64,000 nucleotides of DNA from Cucumis sativus (GCF_000004075.3 NC_026657.2:27932408-27996407), one strand, 5' to 3'; positions 1-11,095 are shown, numbered from the stretch's first letter. Notes: generated by a model not told the origin, from the sequence alone. Translations and numbers: made by a program.

Positions 1-1304
1 GTTGTTGCTTGTGGTCTATCAGTGATATATTTCTATTATTGATAGACCTTGAGGATGTTTGGTTTGTTTGTGGTAAGATGTGTTGGTGGATGTTTTAGTT
101 TAAGTGTCGTTTTTTAATCTATCAATGATACGTTCTATCATTGATAGACCTGTAATATATGTTTAGTAAATACTTTAGTTTAATGTGAAATCATATTTTG
201 TCTGTTATTGTTTAGAGTCTATTAGCGATATGTTTCTGTCACTAATAGACTTGGAAGATGTTTAGATTTTTTTATTATAATATATATTTATAAACTCTAA
301 TTCGACATTATCATTTCAGGTTGTTCAAGAAAAAAATGAAAATGATGGAAATAGCAAAGGATGTTAAAAATGTTAGGTCGAAGAGACAACTTAACTAATC
401 AAATAAAATGTTGGAGAATGCAAAAGACTAGAATATTGCAAGAGATCGATTTATTTGTCCCTAGTTTTGATTTGCAACTCTCACATTGAGTAAATGGATA
501 TTGTATTATTAGTTTTGCGGATATTTAATGATAGAAAAGATCAATGATAGACTTCATATTTTATTTGATTTTGTTCAATTGATATAGAAATGTGTTGGAC
601 CACAAGTTGAATATTGCAAATTGACTGGTTTTCAATGGATGTTGAAGTTTATTAATGACAGACCATAATGATGAAAAAGTTCACAATAGTGTTACCTCTT
701 CATATTTAGTTGATTTTATCATATTAATATAGAAAAATGTTCGATCACAGGTTGAATAATCATTGCAAGTTATAAGCTTTTATGTTCCCACTAAGAAATT
801 AGTATTATGCATGTTGAACAATTGCAATTTAATATTAATTGGTGCATTTTATTGAGAATTTTTTTTTGTTAATATACATGTTGAAGTCTATCATTGCTAG
901 AAGCTATCAACGATAAACTTCTTAGTAAGTTTATAACCGATAGAAACTATCAATAACTATAAATTAAACTTCATTATGACATTATTTCATATTACTACTT
1001 TACAATAAAGTAATTACTGCTAACAAAAAAATGTTATCTATCTTCAAGCAAAATGATTTTCATCAATAACGTAATGTCACATCATTTTGTGACCAACAGG
1101 ACGACAATTAGTACATTTTGATGATTTTTCCTTTCATTAATCAATTTTTTTTTTTGTTTTCATGGTCCTCATGCTCGACGCTCGTAAGATAGAGGTAGTA
1201 TTACACTCATAACATTGATTAATCATAATTTTGAATCGTTGCAATATATATATATATATACAGTTTATCATCCTGGTGTTACACTCATAGCATTATAGAA
1301 GATA

Positions 1305-1690
1305 GAGTCTATCACTGATTGACTAATATTAGTGATGGCCTAGGATACGAGTCTATTATTGATAGACTACTATCAGTGATGGACTAGGATACAGATCTAT
1401 CATTGATAGACTACTACAGTGATGGACTAGGATACATATCTATCATTGATATACTATTATCAGTGATAACTTAGGATATTAGTGATGGTCTAGGATAAAG
1501 TTTAATATCAGTGATGATCTAGGATACGAGTCTATCATTGATAGACTACTATTAGTGATGGACTAGGATACGAGTCTATCATTGATAGGTTACTATCATG
1601 ATAACTTAAGATATTAGTGTTGCACTAGGATACAGGTTCATCAATGATAGACTAACATCACTATGCTCATATTAACTAATCCAACTAATA
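1305..1690. repeat. Degenerate ~44-bp tandem repeat built on TCTATCATTGATAGAC
   Basis: Units begin near 1349, 1393, 1436, 1528 and 1572, giving a period of 43-44 bases with some irregular spacers. Each unit has three parts: a palindrome close to TCTATCATTGATAGAC, a half-site close to ACTATCAGTGAT, and a tail close to GGACTAGGATAC. Units differ by several substitutions, so the array is old or not homogenised. It is non-coding in all frames. The same palindrome occurs singly at the left edge of the window and again at 41.7-42.7 kb. Confidence 0.85.
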
Positions 1691-1974
1691 GTCTATCAGT
1701 GATAACTTGTATTCATCAATAATTTTAGGGAAAAAAATCTCAATTTCTTTTAACCTAAAATTGTAGAAGTGATAGAAAAATTCTTAATATGCTCAATTTC
1801 TATGAATCCTCAAACTAACGAAGTACGATACAAGTGAAATTAAACACATTTTTAAATATAAAAATTTTGGTAAAATCAATTGAATTGAAGAAAATCAAGT
1901 GATGAAATTAAATCAAATTGTAAAAATTGGATGAAGTAAAATTTTAGGAAAGAATCACATCTAAAAAAATATCA

Positions 1975-2160
1975 AAGTGAGATGGAAGAAAATCGTGGAG
2001 AGAAGAAATGATCTTAAATAGGAGAAAATCACAAAAAATATGGAAAAGAAACAATGGTAAAGATGGAGAAGGGAGAAAAAGACGGTGAATATGGAAAACG
2101 GAGAAAATCGTGGAGAATGAGAGAAAATTGTGGAGTAAGAGAAAATTGTGGATATTTCTT
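1975..2160. repeat. Purine-rich tract with repeated GGAGAAAATCGTGGAGA
   Basis: The plus strand is almost all A and G and contains several variants of GGAGAAAATCGTGGAGA. It is followed directly by an AT-rich stretch (near 2205-2240) with the words CTGCTATATTTGCAAATTG, which recur as variants elsewhere in the window. The succession palindrome array, purine tract, TTTGC-type end suggests pieces of one non-autonomous repeat family; this is inference. Confidence 0.5.
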
Positions 2161-3642
2161 TTAAAACAAGGGTAATTTTGAAATAGTTTTAAAAAGAATA
2201 CAAAATCTGCTATATTTGCAAATTGTTTAAAAAATTGCTATATACTTAATATTTTATGCCAAAAAGGTTATTCCTTTTAAATTTTATATTTTTTACATTT
2301 GTGTTTTTTTAGAGTTTTTCTACTATTCATCTTTTCTAATTAAACGCTTAACAAAACAAAGATATAACTCAAGATTCTAGTACACTTAAATATAGATTGG
2401 GTTAACTCTTGTACGGTGAGTTTATGAACCTTTAAAAAAGAACATTATTGTGATTGTTAATTTGATTTTGATTCTAACAAATTGACATTGTAGCTATGAG
2501 CATGTGATCTAGTTTAGGGTTTTGGAGATATGACATGATTCAAGTTGAGTAGGTTAGAGACCAATATTTCTCAAACTAGATTTAAAGTGTAAAAGTTATA
2601 AATGGGTAAAATGATTATAATTTCTCTAAAATTTTAGATAATAAAATTATACATTTTAAAAATTGAACCAAAATGAACAAAAAAAAAAAAAACCTAAAAA
2701 AACTTTAAACCTTCCATCTTCCCAAATTAGACTCTAACATCTCTCAATACGTTAATTTTTTTCACGGCAGATATTTAATATCATACACAAATTCTTTAAC
2801 ATTTTGATATTGTGTAAGACATAGACATAACATCATTTACATCATTGAAATTTTGTAAGAATTGATTTAGAGACCAAAGTTTAAAATGATGTCAACTATA
2901 GCCTTTTTGAGTTGAAAAGAATGGTAATAATGACACCATTTAGGGAGATTAAAGAGTTCAAATGAAACTTGATAAAGTTTATAGGTTTGAAGCATCACCT
3001 AAAGATTAAAACTGTTTTTCATAATTTATCAACACTGTTTTCGAAAAATTGAGTGGCTATATAAAGCTACAAAAAACCCCATTATTATTAGAAACTTATG
3101 GAAAATATCCAGAAATAATACTTGTCCACCATAACACTTTAATTACAACTAGGAGAGACGAGTTCATAAGGGAAGAATAGTAGGATGTTTTTTATTTTTT
3201 TAAAAAAAGATATTTACCTTTTTACTGTTTTTCCTAAACCAAAATTTCAGTTCTGAACACATATCAAACCAAACCAAAAAAATTCAATACAGTTTTAATA
3301 TAATATATATAATCTAATATAATACAATGTAAACGCTTCAGTTCAGTTTTGAATTTAGTTTTCAAATCCAAAACTGAAGGGAACTAAAAAATTTGTTTGT
3401 TTAAACAGAACCCTTAGTAAAAACTGGATTTTCGTTCAATTCTATTAGTAATTGGTTTTAGTGTTCACCTCTAAAATTTGTAACGGTGATTGAAACTCTC
3501 CGGTTGGTTTATTCATGAGATAACTATATAATCGTCAACCAATCTATCAGAGATCAAACAAAAGTTCCTCAAGAACAGAAAACGATGATGATATTGAGTT
3601 GGGAAAGGTATTTCCCATGTCTTATTGAAGAGACGCTAACAA

Positions 3643-6600
3643 TTATTTACCAGCAATAAGGGCATCAATTTTGTTTTCCACATGAGCCTCATGATCTTCA
3701 AGGCGACCACTGATCTTATCATTCTCCTCCCATCGAACCAGAGTTGGAACTCCAGTAAGCTTGAACCTAGGATCCACTCTCCATGGATGCTGGGGATTCC
3801 TCCATGTTGGTCTATCTCCTACATAGGCTCTCAAAAGTGCAATATCATCTGATGCTGCTTCCAGTTTTTTGTAGATCACCGGTTCAGCTCTCACACAGTC
3901 TGACACAAAAACCAAACATCTATCTTTTTAGAGAATTGATGATTGCATTCTGTACTTACTACCGCTAATACAATACGAGAATTCTTAATTGACTAGATGT
4001 AAGTAGAGTCAAATTGTAGAAGGAATATCCAAGTCCTAGTCCAGCATTTTGTAGACAACAGGGAGAAAGACGATGTAATGGAAAATGTATATTACTTCTT
4101 TATATCCATGGTTTCTAGAAAGATTGGAGTGGCAGGTAGAACAATGTGAGAAACAACGTAGTAGTATTGTTGACTACACCTAAATATTAGAAACGATAGC
4201 TACATTTAAGCGCACACATTAAATAATTTTTCTACAATGGCCAAGGTACACAAAATACTATACTTGTCTATGACAAGGAAGGTTAAAATTACACATTTAG
4301 TTTCTTCATGTAAGGTTAAAGTACACATTTAGTCTCCGAACTTTCAAGTTCATGTTGACATTTGAAAAATGAAAACTATTTGAAATAAAATTGAAAACTT
4401 GAGAGACCCATTAGACACAAACATGAAAGTTTAACCATAAGTTTCATTGATTTCTGTGATCCATGATTGGTAGTTAAATGATGCTGTGTTAAATGGTGCT
4501 GCAACAACGTTTTCACATGGCCGCGTGGTATTGAGGGTGGAGAATATCACAGAATCATGGCACAGCCTTTAAATTACAAGATATTAAACAAATAGCCTTT
4601 CTTGCAATATACTCAAGTACATAGGCTACTGCATAAAGCAAATGGAGAGAATGACCACATAAATGCTGTGAAACAACATCCTTAAGCTCCAGCCAGTTTG
4701 TAAATGCCTCTTTTTGAAGTGCTAACATGCTTTAAATGGCTAAATACGTGCAAATCACACAACTTACAAGTCTCTAAGTACCCCAAACCTAGGTAATGAA
4801 TAATGATCTAACATACAATGGAGATACAAGTTAGTGGGTGTGATCAATTTGTCTAAGCACATCCTACTATTTTCCAGAAAAGTCATGTTAATTATGCAGG
4901 CAGCCGCATGTTTTAGTCACATAATCTTACAGCATTGTAATCGACCTAGAACCGATCAGAACCAATGGAGCCACTTTCGACGCTTCTCAGCTCTAATGCT
5001 TTGGGGAGTTATGCTGATTCTATCTGCTCTATCAACAAGCCAACTGCTAAAATCTGGTGAAGAAACTAGTCCTTCCAAAGCCTTTTTAGTTGAGTCCTTG
5101 GTGAACTTTTCCCACTCATCCTTTGAAAAATTTCTACGTTCAGAAGTGGAATGGAACGTTGAAGGATACACATCGCTATGTTTAGAAGAATGGCAGGGCT
5201 GAAGTAAGAACTTCTTATTTTGGGATCCAAAGAACCTGGGTTCTTTGTAAAGCGGGGTAGTCTTCAACGTGCATTCATCATCAGAATCATCCAAATGTGG
5301 CATATCAGAGATATGAGATTTCTTGGGTATTTTCTTTGGTGATTTGAATAAATTCTTGAATAGGCGACGAAGAAATCTGAACTTAAAGATTTTTCTCAAC
5401 ATTGATGAAGCCACTATTCCACATATTAAAACTCCTGTTGCCAGCAAGGGGTCCACGGAACACTGAAGAATAAGAAGACTAGCCAAAATTCGAATGGACC
5501 ATGTGACAAAAAGTGATGTACTTGTATTGATTGATCCATCCTCATCAAGGATGAATTTGTGGACTACCCAAAAGCCCAACCATGCTCCAACCAGAAAAAT
5601 AAAAGCCAGCAGAAATGCTGCTAGAGGATTATACATGTCCTCACTTATACCCATTTCCAAAAGTATTTGATACAATAATCCAGATATGTAACGGAGGAAA
5701 AAAGATCCAAGACCAACAGCAGATGCGTATAGAAAAATTACAAGCGAGCTCTTCCGACCAGTAGGAAGAAGCTTCATCCCCTGAAAAAGGATCATTAACA
5801 CTATAAGGAGAATTCCAATTGCCATACCGCTGCCATAATAAAATACCAACGACTTGCTCAGTATAGAGGCTGAACTCATCAACAACACACCCAAGATTAA
5901 AAAGATTATGCGATACAAAAAGAATTCTTCTTCAGTTGATACTTCAAAACTTTCCAAAGATATCCCGCGTGTTCTAATATCTAAAAGCTTGTGGTCAAAC
6001 GGTGACGTGGATTGGACCCAAGAACCTCTGTCAACTTTCTCCCACTGACTCTGAGGACACATTCCTATCCCGAGAGACATATTCCTGTGAAAACAAACCT
6101 CAACATTTGACATCCCAAAACTTGAATTTCTCAATGAAACCTTTACTTTCACTGTGTGTGCAACCTTCTTAAGATTTTTAAACCTTGGTAATCCTTGGAT
6201 GTATACTCTTTCACAAGCCACCACAGTTCCAGGTCTGGAACCTGGAGAATTTTTCACAGGCAAGCCACCAGATAATTGTATAGTAGTTGATTCAGAGACA
6301 ATAAGACGATGGTCTTCAGGGTCAGAAGTACAGTAGACTGAAGCAAAGAACACTGCGAGAAATAGAAGGCAAGTAGAAGCTCGAAACAACGTTGAATGGA
6401 CCATGCTTTTTCTGGTTCGAAGGATAGAACTGAAGCTCCCTTTTTCTTGACGAAGCAGAAAAGTAGGACAGTTAGTTTGTACATGCCACTTAATACCAAG
6501 TGTACAGAATAAGCATTCTTAAATCCAAACTCGCAATGTACCAAATCCTATTATGATGTTTCCATCTAGACATTGCATCATACATGTAAAGCTCAAAGTG

Positions 6601-7380
6601 GGAACTACAAATGTTCTAAGAAATCCCAAACTACAAAAATTTAATATCTTGGATACTCTATCCTTAAACCTAAATGTAAGCAAAGTTGAAAAAGATCTTC
6701 CTAGCTTACTGACGAATGCAGAATCACTAGAGACCTTCAAGTTTTGATTCTCAGTATCAGGCCCATGACAAAAAATTCTCACAAGTCAAACACAGAACTC
6801 ATTTCTCTAAATAATTTCTTCAAATGTTTTTCATTGCATGGTAAAAAAAATATAATTTCATAGATAGACCATTGAGCATATGGTCACAACTTATCTCTCG
6901 TTTAGCATATGGTGTGTGCGTATATGCATATACAACATTATCTCCCTCCAATCAATTGGGAACATTTGAAGATTTCAAACAAATTTTACAATTAATTACT
7001 TTATATTAAAAGGGAAACTCGCATATGAAGAAAGGGAAAACGTGAGCAATCACAATCGAGGATAAATGACAAAATCAGAATTAGAACAAAAAAATGCAAA
7101 AAAAAAAAAAGAAACAGCAATAACGTAAGATTTACGATTTTAATTTTCCTCACGAGATGGGTAATCACGAATCCACAAAATTTCTTCAGAAGTAAAAGGA
7201 AAAGCGGGGGGAAAAAACAAAGAAATGGAGCATACCAGGACACCAGCTGCGAGAGGTAGAAGGATCTTTGTCGGCTAAAAAGAGGATGAAATTAGCTTTA
7301 TTGTTTGGGAGTTCTGATCGGAATTTGTCGAATACAGCACTGAAGTCGGAGACGGTGGCGTCGACTACCTTCAGCGGCAT
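3643..7380 (-). CDS. Thioredoxin-like Clot family protein, two exons with a gene-bearing intron
   Basis: Two exons: 7236-7380 and 3643-3899, together 133 residues, close to the usual size of plant Clot (TRP14-like) proteins. Exon 1 ends CCT|G before GTATGC and exon 2 starts after TGTCAG with AC TGT, so the joined codons read WCPDC, the active-site motif of the Clot/TRP14 thioredoxin branch. The phase-1 intron splits this redox motif: the first cysteine is in exon 1 and the second in exon 2. Exon 2 contains VRAEP, AYVGDRP and FKLTGVPTLVRW, the cis-proline region of the thioredoxin fold. Such proteins are cytosolic disulfide reductases. The intron (3900-7235, 3.3 kb) holds a complete NEMP-like gene on the same strand. 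Exon 1 and flanks are duplicated at 10.5 and 12.4 kb. The start is the first ATG of a frame matching the family N-terminus. Confidence 0.9.
4956..6404 (-). CDS. NEMP/PNET2-like (DUF2215) nuclear-envelope membrane protein, copy 1, nested in the Clot intron
   Basis: Single-exon frame of 482 residues. A signal peptide covers about residues 1-25 (hydrophobic LLFLAVFFASVYC). A lumenal, cysteine-containing part follows to about 160 with CFHRNMSLGIGMCPQSQW. Several membrane segments follow at about 162-183, 190-208, 220-237, 260-282 and 298-335, including GAWLGFWVVHKF. The basic/acidic tail contains SKDEWEKFTKDSTKKALEGL. This layout is that of the NEMP family (pfam DUF2215); plant members (PNET2) sit in the inner nuclear membrane. 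The ATG at 6404 fits the signal peptide; the frame stays open upstream but has no earlier ATG matching copy 2. The last ~11 residues (AEKRRKWLHWF) come from a frame shifted relative to copy 2. The gene lies wholly inside the Clot intron, same strand, with about 830 bases between its ATG and Clot exon 1. Confidence 0.85.
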   Translation of the reverse strand: MVHSTLFRASTCLLFLAVFFASVYCTSDPEDHRLIVSESTTIQLSGGLPVKNSPGSRPGTVVACERVYIQGLPRFKNLKKVAHTVKVKVSLRNSSFGMSNVEVCFHRNMSLGIGMCPQSQWEKVDRGSWVQSTSPFDHKLLDIRTRGISLESFEVSTEEEFFLYRIIFLILGVLLMSSASILSKSLVFYYGSGMAIGILLIVLMILFQGMKLLPTGRKSSLVIFLYASAVGLGSFFLRYISGLLYQILLEMGISEDMYNPLAAFLLAFIFLVGAWLGFWVVHKFILDEDGSINTSTSLFVTWSIRILASLLILQCSVDPLLATGVLICGIVASSMLRKIFKFRFLRRLFKNLFKSPKKIPKKSHISDMPHLDDSDDECTLKTTPLYKEPRFFGSQNKKFLLQPCHSSKHSDVYPSTFHSTSERRNFSKDEWEKFTKDSTKKALEGLVSSPDFSSWLVDRADRISITPQSIRAEKRRKWLHWF

Positions 7381-8720
7381 TTTCTTTCTTCTCAGATTGC
7401 GGACGAAAGTGAAATAGAAGAGTTTGAATTTGGTGGGAATTTGAGCGAAATCCCCAATGAAATGACTTTCTAGGGTTTCTCCAAATTAATAAATAAATCT
7501 TATGAAAAAAATTCAAATATCCCACAATAAACCAAAATCTAACTAAACACATATACTATATTACTGTAAAGATTAAAATTGCTAAATATATTTAGCAAAT
7601 ATAACAATTTGAGTTTTTATTAAAGACAAAATCGAGTAGATTTCTATAAGTGTCTTTGTATCTATACGTGCATCAGTGATAGATTTAAAATTTATTTATA
7701 TTTTATAAAATAAAAAAATATATACATATTTGATAAATATCTAATGTATCTATTTTCCTTACTGTACTTCTTTTTTTTCTTTACTTTGCATTTGATAATT
7801 TGACTTCTTTTTCTTTTTCCTTTTCCTTTAGTTTCATGTTTGTCAAACCAAAATATAATACCTTTTTCCTTTGTGGTACCTATCAATTTGTACCGTATTG
7901 TTATTTTTGAATTTAGCTTTGAAATGTTTCTTGAAAATGAGCAATAATAAATATGTTAGGATTGCTTCAATGATTTTGAATTTTGTGACTTAAAATTGAA
8001 GAGAATCTTGAAATAAATGTATTTACCTCTCAATCATAATTCGTATTGATAGATCTAACCATTAAGTTTCAAAGTTTTGTTTTTCTTTTTGGTTAAACAA
8101 AATTTTAAATCACTCTTATTCTTGTCCTTTTTGTTGCTAACACCTCCTTCTTTCTTTCCCTTCTTCTTCTTTTTCGTCCATTTTTTTATTTTCTCTTGAA
8201 TTTTTAATAATGATTTTTTTTCTGTCACACTTGAATTTGTAATCAAAATTTTAAAACAAAAACGATTTATTAAAATATTTTTTTCTTTAGTTTTTAAAAC
8301 TTGGTTTGATTTTTAAAAAGATAAGTAGAAATTCAATAACAAAACATAGAAACTTATGCGTAGAAATAGTGTTTATAAGATGAATTGTTAAAAACTAAAT
8401 AGCATTTTCATGTTGTTAAGTTTTTTTTGTAAATTACAAATTTAATTATATGTGAACACATAATTAAAAAAATACAAAGATCTACTAAATATACAAGTGA
8501 AATTAGACTCAATATAAAAATGTAAACCTATTAACAAATACTAAATAGATACAAACCCTCAAAATTTAAGTAATGAACGTTTAAATTTAATCTCATTATT
8601 GTTCTTATTTTGTTAAATTAAAAATTTAGTCAACATTGTTTGGAGTAAGATACAATTCTTTTTTCTAATACAACTTTAAGATGAAGGATTGACTTTAAAC
8701 ATTGTCATATGTCAATATCA
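7381..8720. other. Intergenic gap between Clot exon 1 and NEMP copy 2
   Basis: About 100 bases next to 7380 resemble a 5' UTR and match the flank of the two other cassette copies. The rest is AT-rich with homopolymer runs and no supported gene. A perfect 20-base palindrome (TTGCTAAATATATTTAGCAA) lies at 7579-7598. Confidence 0.6.
7579..7598. repeat. Perfect 20-base palindrome
   Basis: TTGCTAAATATATTTAGCAA equals its own reverse complement. It sits beside further TTTGC/ATATAAC words of the type seen in MITE-like repeats elsewhere in the window. Confidence 0.8.
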
Positions 8721-10136
8721 TTAAGTAAAACTCACTTTGTCGGTTGTCGACAAAGGCAACTGATCAGAACCAATAGAGTCACTTTCGACACTTTCCAACT
8801 CTACTCCTTGGAGAGGAGGTATGTTGATTCTACCCGCATTATCAAGAAGCCATCTAGTAAAACCCGAGGAAGAAACTAGTTCTTCCAAAGCCTTTTTAGT
8901 TGAGTCTTTGGTGAGCCTTTCCCACTCATCCTTGGAAATCTTTCTCCGTTCATGTGTCGAATGGAACATTGAAGGATATACATCATCATCATGTGTAAAT
9001 GAACTGCGGTGCTGAAGCAAATCAGTCCTCAACCTGTATTCAACCAAATGGTTGGACGTTTCATTTGGAGATTGTAATAAATTCAATTGGAACTTAAAGA
9101 TATTGCTCGTCATTATTGAAGCCATTGTCCCACATATTAGACCTCCTGTTGCCAAGATGGGATCCAAGGAACACTTAAGAATAAGAAAAGTAGCCAAAAT
9201 TTGAATGGATGTCGATACGACAAAATGTGATATGTTTTTTTCAATTAATCCATTTTCACGATCCACAAATTTGTGGGCTACCCAAAAGCCCAACCACGTT
9301 CCAATCGGTAAAATAATAGCAATCAGGAATGTTGCAAGTGCTAGAGGATCAAACATGTCCTGACTTATAGTTATACCCATTTCCAAAACAATTTGATTCA
9401 ATAGATCAAGAACATAATGAAGGAAAAAAGATCCCAAACAACCTACAGATGCGTAAGCATATAGAAATATTTGAAGTGAGTTCTTCCCACGACGAGAAAG
9501 AAGCTTCATTCTCTGAGAAAGGATCATTAACAGTAGAAGGAGAAATCTAATCAGCCAACCACCGCCCAAATAGAATACCAACAACTTGCTTAGTATGGAG
9601 GCTGAACTCATCAACACTACACCCAGGATTAAAAAGATTATGCGATATCGAGAGAATTCTTCTTCAATTGATACTTCAAAAGTTTCTAAAGATAACCCAG
9701 ATGTTCTAATATCTAAAATCCTGTGGTCAAATGGTGACATGAATTGAGCCCAAGAACCTTCGAAAGCTTTCTCCCATTGACTTTGAGGACACATTCCTAT
9801 CCCAAGTGATGTATTCTTGTGAAAACAAACATAAAAATTTGATGTCCTAGAACTTGAACTTTTCATTGAAACCTTCACTGTCACTGTGTGTGCAACCTTC
9901 TTAAGATTTAGAAACCTCTGCAATCCTTGGATGTGTACTCTTTCATAAAGCGTCACAGTTCCAAGCCTGGAACTTGAAGAATTTTCCACAGGCAAGTAAC
10001 GGAATAGTTGTATAATTGTGGGTTCAGAGACAAGAAGACGAAGCTCTTCAGGATCAGGAGTGGAGTAGGCTGAAGCGAAGAACAATGAAAGAAATACAAG
10101 GCAAGTAGAAGCTCGAAACAACATTGAATGGATCAT
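8721..10136 (-). CDS. NEMP/PNET2-like (DUF2215) membrane protein, copy 2
   Basis: Single-exon paralogue of the nested gene at 4956-6404, in the same order of parts: signal peptide (CLVFLSLFFASAYS), lumenal CFHKNTSLGIGMCPQSQW, several membrane helices including GTWLGFWVAHKF, and a tail with SKDEWERLTKDSTKKALEEL. From the ATG at 10136 it gives 471 residues. An in-frame ATG at 10211 would add 25 residues, but 10136 is chosen because it aligns with the start of copy 1 and puts the signal peptide at the N-terminus. The tail after about residue 445 (VESDSIGSDQLPLS) is in a different frame from copy 1. It has no stop or frameshift, so it may be functional. Upstream lies a shrunken copy of Clot exon 1 (10495-10525), showing that the duplicated unit was exon 1 plus the nested gene. 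Confidence 0.83.
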   Translation of the reverse strand: MIHSMLFRASTCLVFLSLFFASAYSTPDPEELRLLVSEPTIIQLFRYLPVENSSSSRLGTVTLYERVHIQGLQRFLNLKKVAHTVTVKVSMKSSSSRTSNFYVCFHKNTSLGIGMCPQSQWEKAFEGSWAQFMSPFDHRILDIRTSGLSLETFEVSIEEEFSRYRIIFLILGVVLMSSASILSKLLVFYLGGGWLIRFLLLLLMILSQRMKLLSRRGKNSLQIFLYAYASVGCLGSFFLHYVLDLLNQIVLEMGITISQDMFDPLALATFLIAIILPIGTWLGFWVAHKFVDRENGLIEKNISHFVVSTSIQILATFLILKCSLDPILATGGLICGTMASIMTSNIFKFQLNLLQSPNETSNHLVEYRLRTDLLQHRSSFTHDDDVYPSMFHSTHERRKISKDEWERLTKDSTKKALEELVSSSGFTRWLLDNAGRINIPPLQGVELESVESDSIGSDQLPLSTTDKVSFT

Positions 10137-10494
10137 GCTTTCTCTGGATCGAAGGACAGAACCAAAGCTCTTTTTATCTTGACGAAGCAGAAAAGTAGAA
10201 CAGTTAGTCATTTGATTTATCTACAAAATAAGCATTCTTAAATCCAAAACTCACATGCAGTGTACCAAATACTATGGTAATTTTTCATCTTGACATTTCA
10301 TCAAATATGTAAAGCTCAAAGTAAGAACTAGAAATAATCTAAAAAGATTCGAACTACAGAAAATCATATTCTAGCTCGCAGACCAAAATTATTTCATGAA
10401 TCAATATACAACAAAACTAAATGTTGGTATAGAAAATTCATTTAGAAGTAAAAGGAAAAGGTGGAGAAAAAAGAAAGAAAGAAATTGAAGATAC

Positions 10495-10525
10495 CAGCAT
10501 TGAAGTTGGAGACTTTCAACTCCAT
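10495..10525 (-). pseudogene. Shrunken duplicate of Clot exon 1 (31-base mini-exon remnant)
   Basis: The minus strand reads ATG GAG TTG AAA GTC TCC AAC, then on to GCT G followed by GTATC, aligning with Clot exon 1 (ATG CCG CTG AAG ... GTC TCC GAC TTC) and ending at the same kind of GTAT donor. Compared with the intact exon (145 bases) an internal stretch near the start and most of the 3' half, including the WCP of the redox motif, are deleted. ATG, donor site and phase 1 all survive. The flanks (5' UTR side to ~10600 and intron side to ~10430) also match the other copies. It cannot encode a working Clot protein. Confidence 0.75.
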
Positions 10526-10755
10526 TTCTTCTTCTTCTCAGATCTGCAACAATCAGTAGTCAACTTGGGACAGAAGTGAAATGGCGGGGGAAAATTATTG
10601 GGTTCACTCTCCTTTCATAAAAAAGTTGATCAACAAAACATTGACTTCTTTATTAAAATAACGGATGTGGCTCTTTCTTCAATTTTCTATTTAACCAGTA
10701 TTTTATATTTCACTAGAAGACTTAGGCCACCCTTTACTCTTAGTCTTTTTTAGAT

Positions 10756-11095
10756 GTGTATCAGATATGTACAAGTACAAGTGTATTTCAAGAGTATGGG
10801 TATATCAAGTGTGTATCAAATGCATATCAAAAGTACATTACATATCACCAAGTGTATAACCAAGAGTACATTACATATCACATGTATACCACCAAGTGTA
10901 TAATCAAGAGTACATTACATATTACATGTATTAAATGTGTATTAAATCAATGTATATCAAATTTTTATTAGAAAGGTATCAAGGGTATTAAGTGTAAATC
11001 ACATTTTTACCAAGGGTATGTACTAATGGTGTGTTGACTATGTACTAATGGTGTATCAAAGTGCATTATGTATATATCATATGTGAATCAAATGT
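10756..11095. repeat. Degenerate short-period repeat rich in GTGTATCAAA and AGTACATTACATATCA
   Basis: AGTACATTACATATCA-type words occur at 10832, 10865 and 10909, and GTGTATCAAA/GTGTATAAC-type words recur across the whole stretch at irregular 10-45-base spacing. It is open in one plus-strand frame for 71 codons, but the composition (Y, I, T, H) reflects the repeat, not a protein. Confidence 0.7.

Larger units (their letters stand above)
1..3642. other. Repeat-rich intergenic region left of the Clot gene
   Basis: No coding region can be supported here. The stretch is AT-rich and holds scattered copies of the palindrome TCTATCAnTGATAGA (for example near 20, 117 and 1300-1690), a ~44-bp degenerate tandem array and a purine-rich tract, both listed separately. 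A short (TA)n run lies near 1245-1260. The last ~150 bases before 3643 are the likely 3' UTR of the minus-strand Clot gene. Confidence 0.6.

Noticed and set aside
1300-1690. Resemblance of CTATCAGTGATAG words to the bacterial tetO operator
   Set aside because: The core is a short palindrome that occurs in many variants through the window. There is no TetR gene or vector sequence, so this is a plant repeat and the likeness is coincidental.
4834-5202. 122-codon plus-strand frame
   Set aside because: Antisense shadow of the NEMP-like gene, which has a signal peptide, membrane helices and an intact paralogue.
10756-10971. 71-codon frame in the GTGTATCAAA repeats
   Set aside because: Codon content simply mirrors the repeat words; no start context or homologue is recognised.
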